A stretch of DNA of 64,000 nt from positions 4,749,764 to 4,813,763 of the forward strand of contig CM022670.1 of assembly GCA_012295275.1 (NCBI GenBank), written 5' to 3'. Numbering within the stretch: the first letter of the stretch is position 1; each line of letters starts with the position of its first letter. This document shows positions 59,812 through 64,000 of the stretch, piece by piece. Made by a program: the position numbers and the translations under genes. The notes beneath the pieces were generated by a model. It made no database searches. It was not told the origin of the DNA and worked only from the letters and a program-made list of their open reading frames with translations. Origin of the DNA: Chrysomallon squamiferum. Taxonomy: Eukaryota > Mollusca > Gastropoda > Neomphalida > Peltospiridae.

Positions 59812-62800
59812 CTATAAAAGTAAAAATAAAATAAATTAATTTTATGAGAATATTTAAGATATTATATTACTTAGTTAAATTTATTTTTTTTAAATATAAA
59901 ATCTATTTTGTACTGATTTTTAAAAAATATTTCTTTATTTCAGAAATATAATATACAACATGGAAAATAAAACCACTGCAATTCATTCTGTTATGTCATA
60001 ATATATATATATAAAATTAATATTAGTTCCAGGTTAATTTACCAATATTGAAATATTTTGTATCCATATAGTTTTTATACAAACTGCTATTTAGTTTAGT
60101 ATCCTATTGGCAGGATACTTTTATCAACAATTAATTTGTCCTGAATGACAACTTACAGATGCATGCATATATGCTTAGACATACAGATGTACATATTTCA
60201 AATAACAAATCTAAAAATCAAATGACTCTAAAAGTTCCAAATCTGAGGAAAAAGATATAAAATAACTAATTAATGGAAAGCCAAATATTTTAATAAAAAA
60301 TATTTTTTTTTGTTTATTTTGTATTCTGAAGTTGTTGGTTTTTTTTTTTTAAATTCTGATGTTGGTAAAATGCTTGCAACTAATTTCCATAATATTATAC
60401 AATCAAAACATATATATATGTGAATTATTTATTCTATATGTACCATTTTTTAATTCCCAATTAAAACTGTTTAACATAAGGGGATGTAAATATTTTTCTT
60501 AACAAAACATCTAACAACTAAAGTGTTGAATCAACTCACTGTGTTTACTCTGGCTGCCAATTCATATTTACATTACTGTCATTAAAAGTTAAACACATTA
60601 ATTTACCAACATTCAGTGTTTATATAAACAAACCATATTATACCCTGCAGTTAATTTACATTCTACCACAGGCATATGGAAAATATTTCATTTTGTTAGG
60701 GATGTAAATTCATGACAAATATTTCACTTAAACTGTCAGATTTTTCTTATATGTGAATATAAATAACTGTTCATGAACTCAGCTGCTGGAAATAAGTTTT
60801 ATGTTATCCTGTATGCTTGGAGAAAAAACTGGAGCAATGGCAATGACAAGAAAAGTAACATGAAAATTTTTAAAGATTTTTAAAAAAATTTAAAAAATTA
60901 AAATAAATTATTTAAGAATATACATAATATATTTTTTATTTATTGTTGTAATATACTGTAAATTTGATTAACAACCATACAGGTAATTACAGGAAACCTG
61001 CTGCTGTCACACAAAGTCTATTTCTTTATAATTAAAATAAAGATATTGTTTATTTCTTTCAGGACAGCACAAACCATAATCTTTGATAAACAGGTGTGTC
61101 ATACTGCTTAGAATATGAAATTAGCTCCACTGAGAAGAATTGATCACATGACCTACAGACTTTCAACACTAAATTATGTAATCCCAAACCTAGAGTCTGC
61201 AGCACTGCTTTTTATCAAGACAGTAATACAAATATCTTGACCATCTGTAGCATGTTGATTTTTCATGTTAAAAAGATACCAGTTTATATTGCATCTATAA
61301 ATATAGCAGACTTCAGATAAATGTAGTCTTAGATAGAAGCTATCACAGGTTTAACACAGTTAAATGTTAATTTGAAACATATGTTAAAGTGTTGAGATAC
61401 TTTAATAAATACCATTGTCTATGTTAAATCCATTATACCTGAATTTTATAACTGAAAATCATCAGATATTGATTTCATAATTCTAATTAACGAGTATTTG
61501 ATATTAAAACAACAAATCTCAGCAGGTCCTTCAAAAAAAAAAACACACAAACTATCAACAGGTGAGAACTGTAAAGTTTCTGAGTGCTTCTTAATAGTGT
61601 GCAGTTTTAAACAAATCACTTGAATCAAATCAGTTTAGCTTCACACACACTTCTGACTTATAAACAGACACTGACTAATAACTCAAATTAACACTGAATG
61701 GCGTAAACATTTATACAAGTCACTTTGAACCACAAACCCATCTGACAGTGACAAATCGTCTACATGCTTTCCCTCTTGCCCTCCACTTCTGAAGTCCTTA
61801 TGAAGTCCTTCTGAAGTTTAATGGCAATTAGGGAGACATATGGAGGTGGGGTGGAAACCAAACAAGACCCCAGAACTGTGCCAGCTGAGTGTCATGTTGA
61901 ACAACATGTCAGTGATAGCTGGGAAAACATGTCAGTTTAAGTGACAAACATCAGACTTAGCTCACGACCTTTCAGCACCAAATTCACCTGTTTGATTCCT
62001 GTCTTTTTTTTAAATTTAAATTTAATCTGCTGATGTTTTAACATTAAATTTGATTTTTTCCCATGAGAAATATATTTAATATTATTACTCTATTTGTTCA
62101 GATGATTTGATTTCACTTTTATTTATTTATATATTTTTAAATATTTAATTACTGTTACTACATCAACTACTATTAGTACTACTACTTTTAACTACTACTG
62201 CTGCTATTACTACTACTACTACATCCATCACCACTACTACCATTGTTGTTGTTGTTATTGTTGCTGCTGTTGTTTATGCATTTTTTTTTTACTATATCAA
62301 TTCCTATAGATAAATATACTGAAATCAACTAAATGATTTTACACATGGTGTGTGTTTATGCAGAACCTCACCAGACTAAATCTAGCACTGAACACAGTTT
62401 TTCTGTAGCTGGTTTCTTTTCTCAGATCATAACTACATAAACTATGCAACTGATATGCAATAACTTTTAATATAAAAATATATTATCTATTATTACAAAA
62501 CTTATAACTGCTATGTTGTAACATAAATATAAATTACCTTCAGTTATTATTAATGTATTACAAAAATCATGACACATGATATACTGAGATATATTAATAT
62601 AGTATTCATCCTGTTAATACAAAATCATATTAAATAAATAACAATGAGTTGGATTATCATTAAGCATTCATTAATTTATTAATTCTAAAATAAGAAATTC
62701 TGTATTCACAATCACTCTTAAAATGATTAAAAAAAAAAAAAAAAAAAATAAAAAGCCACAACAAACTTTACAAACACTTCAGCTTATATACATATAGACA

Positions 62801-64000
62801 CATTGCCACGGCAACACACACACAACATTTCTAGCCAGCAAGCCACATAAAAAAACACAGTAATTATTAGTTCACAACATTGTTAATGAAAATTAAATTT
62901 AAACCGGCCAAGAACAAATTGACCTGCTCCCTTGTATCATCATTTCATCAGCAGATTTAGCCAGCTGACCCAGACTAAGAAAACAATGGCTGTCTGTCAC
63001 AATTCAGACACATGTCTGTCAACGTTCAAACATGGCCGGTCAGAATTTAAATATGGCCTCTGTCAGGTTTTAAAAAAATGGCAGCCTGAACTGCAAACAA
63101 GGCTGACACAATTCAAACACAGACTGAATTCTTATATAACAGCTTAGATTCGAAAGTAAAATCAGAACAGAGAAATAAAATATTAATGATATATGCATAT
63201 ATATGTATATGTCAGATGTATATGATGATATTTCTATGATCATCATTATTTGTGCAGTGTTTAAGTTATTTTCCTACCTATAATAAGCACTGGGATCAGT
63301 TCTATTGGTTTCTAAAATAACAAGATTTTAAAGTAAATAACAGAACAAGGGTTAATTTATAAGCTTGGTTAAATGAAAAACCTCACACAAAACATTATCT
63401 ATTAATTTAAAAATATGTTTAATACGAAGTAAGCATATTTTAGTAATAGTGAATTGATTAAAACACTGATCAGCTGAAGATATATATATAGACATAAATC
63501 ATTAAATGTTAAAAGAAAAACTGAAGGTAAATTGATAAAAAGTAGAAGATTAATTAGAAATACAAAACTTGAAATCTCTGAGAAAAAAAAAAAGATAACT
63601 CACCAGAAAATTCAATCCTCTGATGCAAAATATAATAATTATTTAATATTAGTTAAAATTACATAGAGGTACAATACCATTTGTCATATTAATTATGAAA
63701 TATATTATCAGTTAATGTTTATTTAATATACATGTACACAAGAGGGATATCATTTAATTTTTATATTAATTAAATTAATAATAGTCATATACTGGTTGAA
63801 ATACATATTGTTACTAAATTATTTACTAATTTATCTTTGAAGAAAAGATAAAATTATTATTACTAAAACTACAAAAAAGTAATAATAATGTAAAGTAATG
63901 ACATCACTACCATAATATATCACATATTTCCAAGATTAACATATCAACTATCAACCAGCAAAGTTCATTAATGAAAATAATATTCTTAATTTTGTGCTTT
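59812..64000. other. Probable gene 3 intron and unassigned sequence
   Basis: By comparison with genes 1 and 2 a small tail exon should lie upstream of gene 3's last exon, but none could be recognised here on the minus strand. The intron may therefore exceed 4.2 kb. The region is AT-rich, with a less AT-rich patch at 61.73-61.95 kb, triplet TAC/ACT sequence at 62.16-62.26 kb, poly-A at 62.73-62.75 kb and a degenerate 22-base repeat at 62.95-63.13 kb. Confidence 0.5.
62950..63133. repeat. Degenerate repeat of about 22 bp
   Basis: Units such as AATTCAGACACATGTCTGTC, ACGTTCAAACATGGCCGGTC, AATTTAAATATGGCCTCTGT and AATTCAAACACAGACTGA follow one another. Period is about 21-23 bases and copies are diverged. 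A plus-strand frame of 71 codons crosses it, but no family is recognised. Confidence 0.55.

Overview
The window looks like animal nuclear DNA, most likely from a lophotrochozoan and probably a cephalopod mollusc. It is very AT-rich, full of microsatellites and homopolymers, and gene-poor. Its only convincing genes are protocadherins with GT-AG introns, lying close together. Large local protocadherin families are known from octopus and squid, but also from other lophotrochozoans. The species is therefore an inference.

Three protocadherin genes can be read. Gene 1 (+, 14922-23547) and gene 2 (+, 41559-51126) share one layout: a single exon of about 2.55 kb encodes the signal peptide, seven cadherin repeats, the transmembrane helix and the start of the tail, and two small exons encode the rest of the tail. 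All coding introns are phase 0. Gene 3 (-, 58705-59811) enters from the right edge; only its last cytoplasmic exon is visible, and it converges on gene 2. The three tails end in the same module (TTSGSYS...TDVYV or a variant), so the genes are paralogues. Gene 1 has one missing base in its second cadherin repeat, so it is either a recent pseudogene or carries an assembly error.

Layout: 1-13.4 kb is non-coding, with microsatellites and a bZIP/CCAAT-like site cluster near 8.23 kb. A likely 5' untranslated exon and intron of gene 1 lie at 13.4-14.7 kb, and gene 1 follows to about 24.0 kb. From 24 to 40.7 kb is intergenic, with a sharp CpG-rich island at 29.44-29.78 kb, a 133-bp tandem duplication at 38.13 kb and several higher-GC non-coding islands. 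Gene 2 occupies 40.7-51.25 kb. A 41-bp minisatellite lies at about 56.75-57.54 kb between the convergent 3' ends. Gene 3's last exon is followed by about 4.2 kb of probable intron up to the window edge.

Functionally, the products should be single-pass adhesion receptors at the surface of neurons or other cells. Ectodomains would mediate calcium-dependent recognition. The tails carry short linear motifs: a C-terminal hydrophobic PDZ-ligand-like end in all three, PPSY in genes 2 and 3, a DSGHGSDD motif in genes 1 and 3, and WIRS-like motifs in genes 1 and 2. Gene 3 also carries 13 in-frame heptads rich in Gln, Asn and His. I found no rRNA or tRNA gene, no CRISPR array and no mobile element with a coding remnant.
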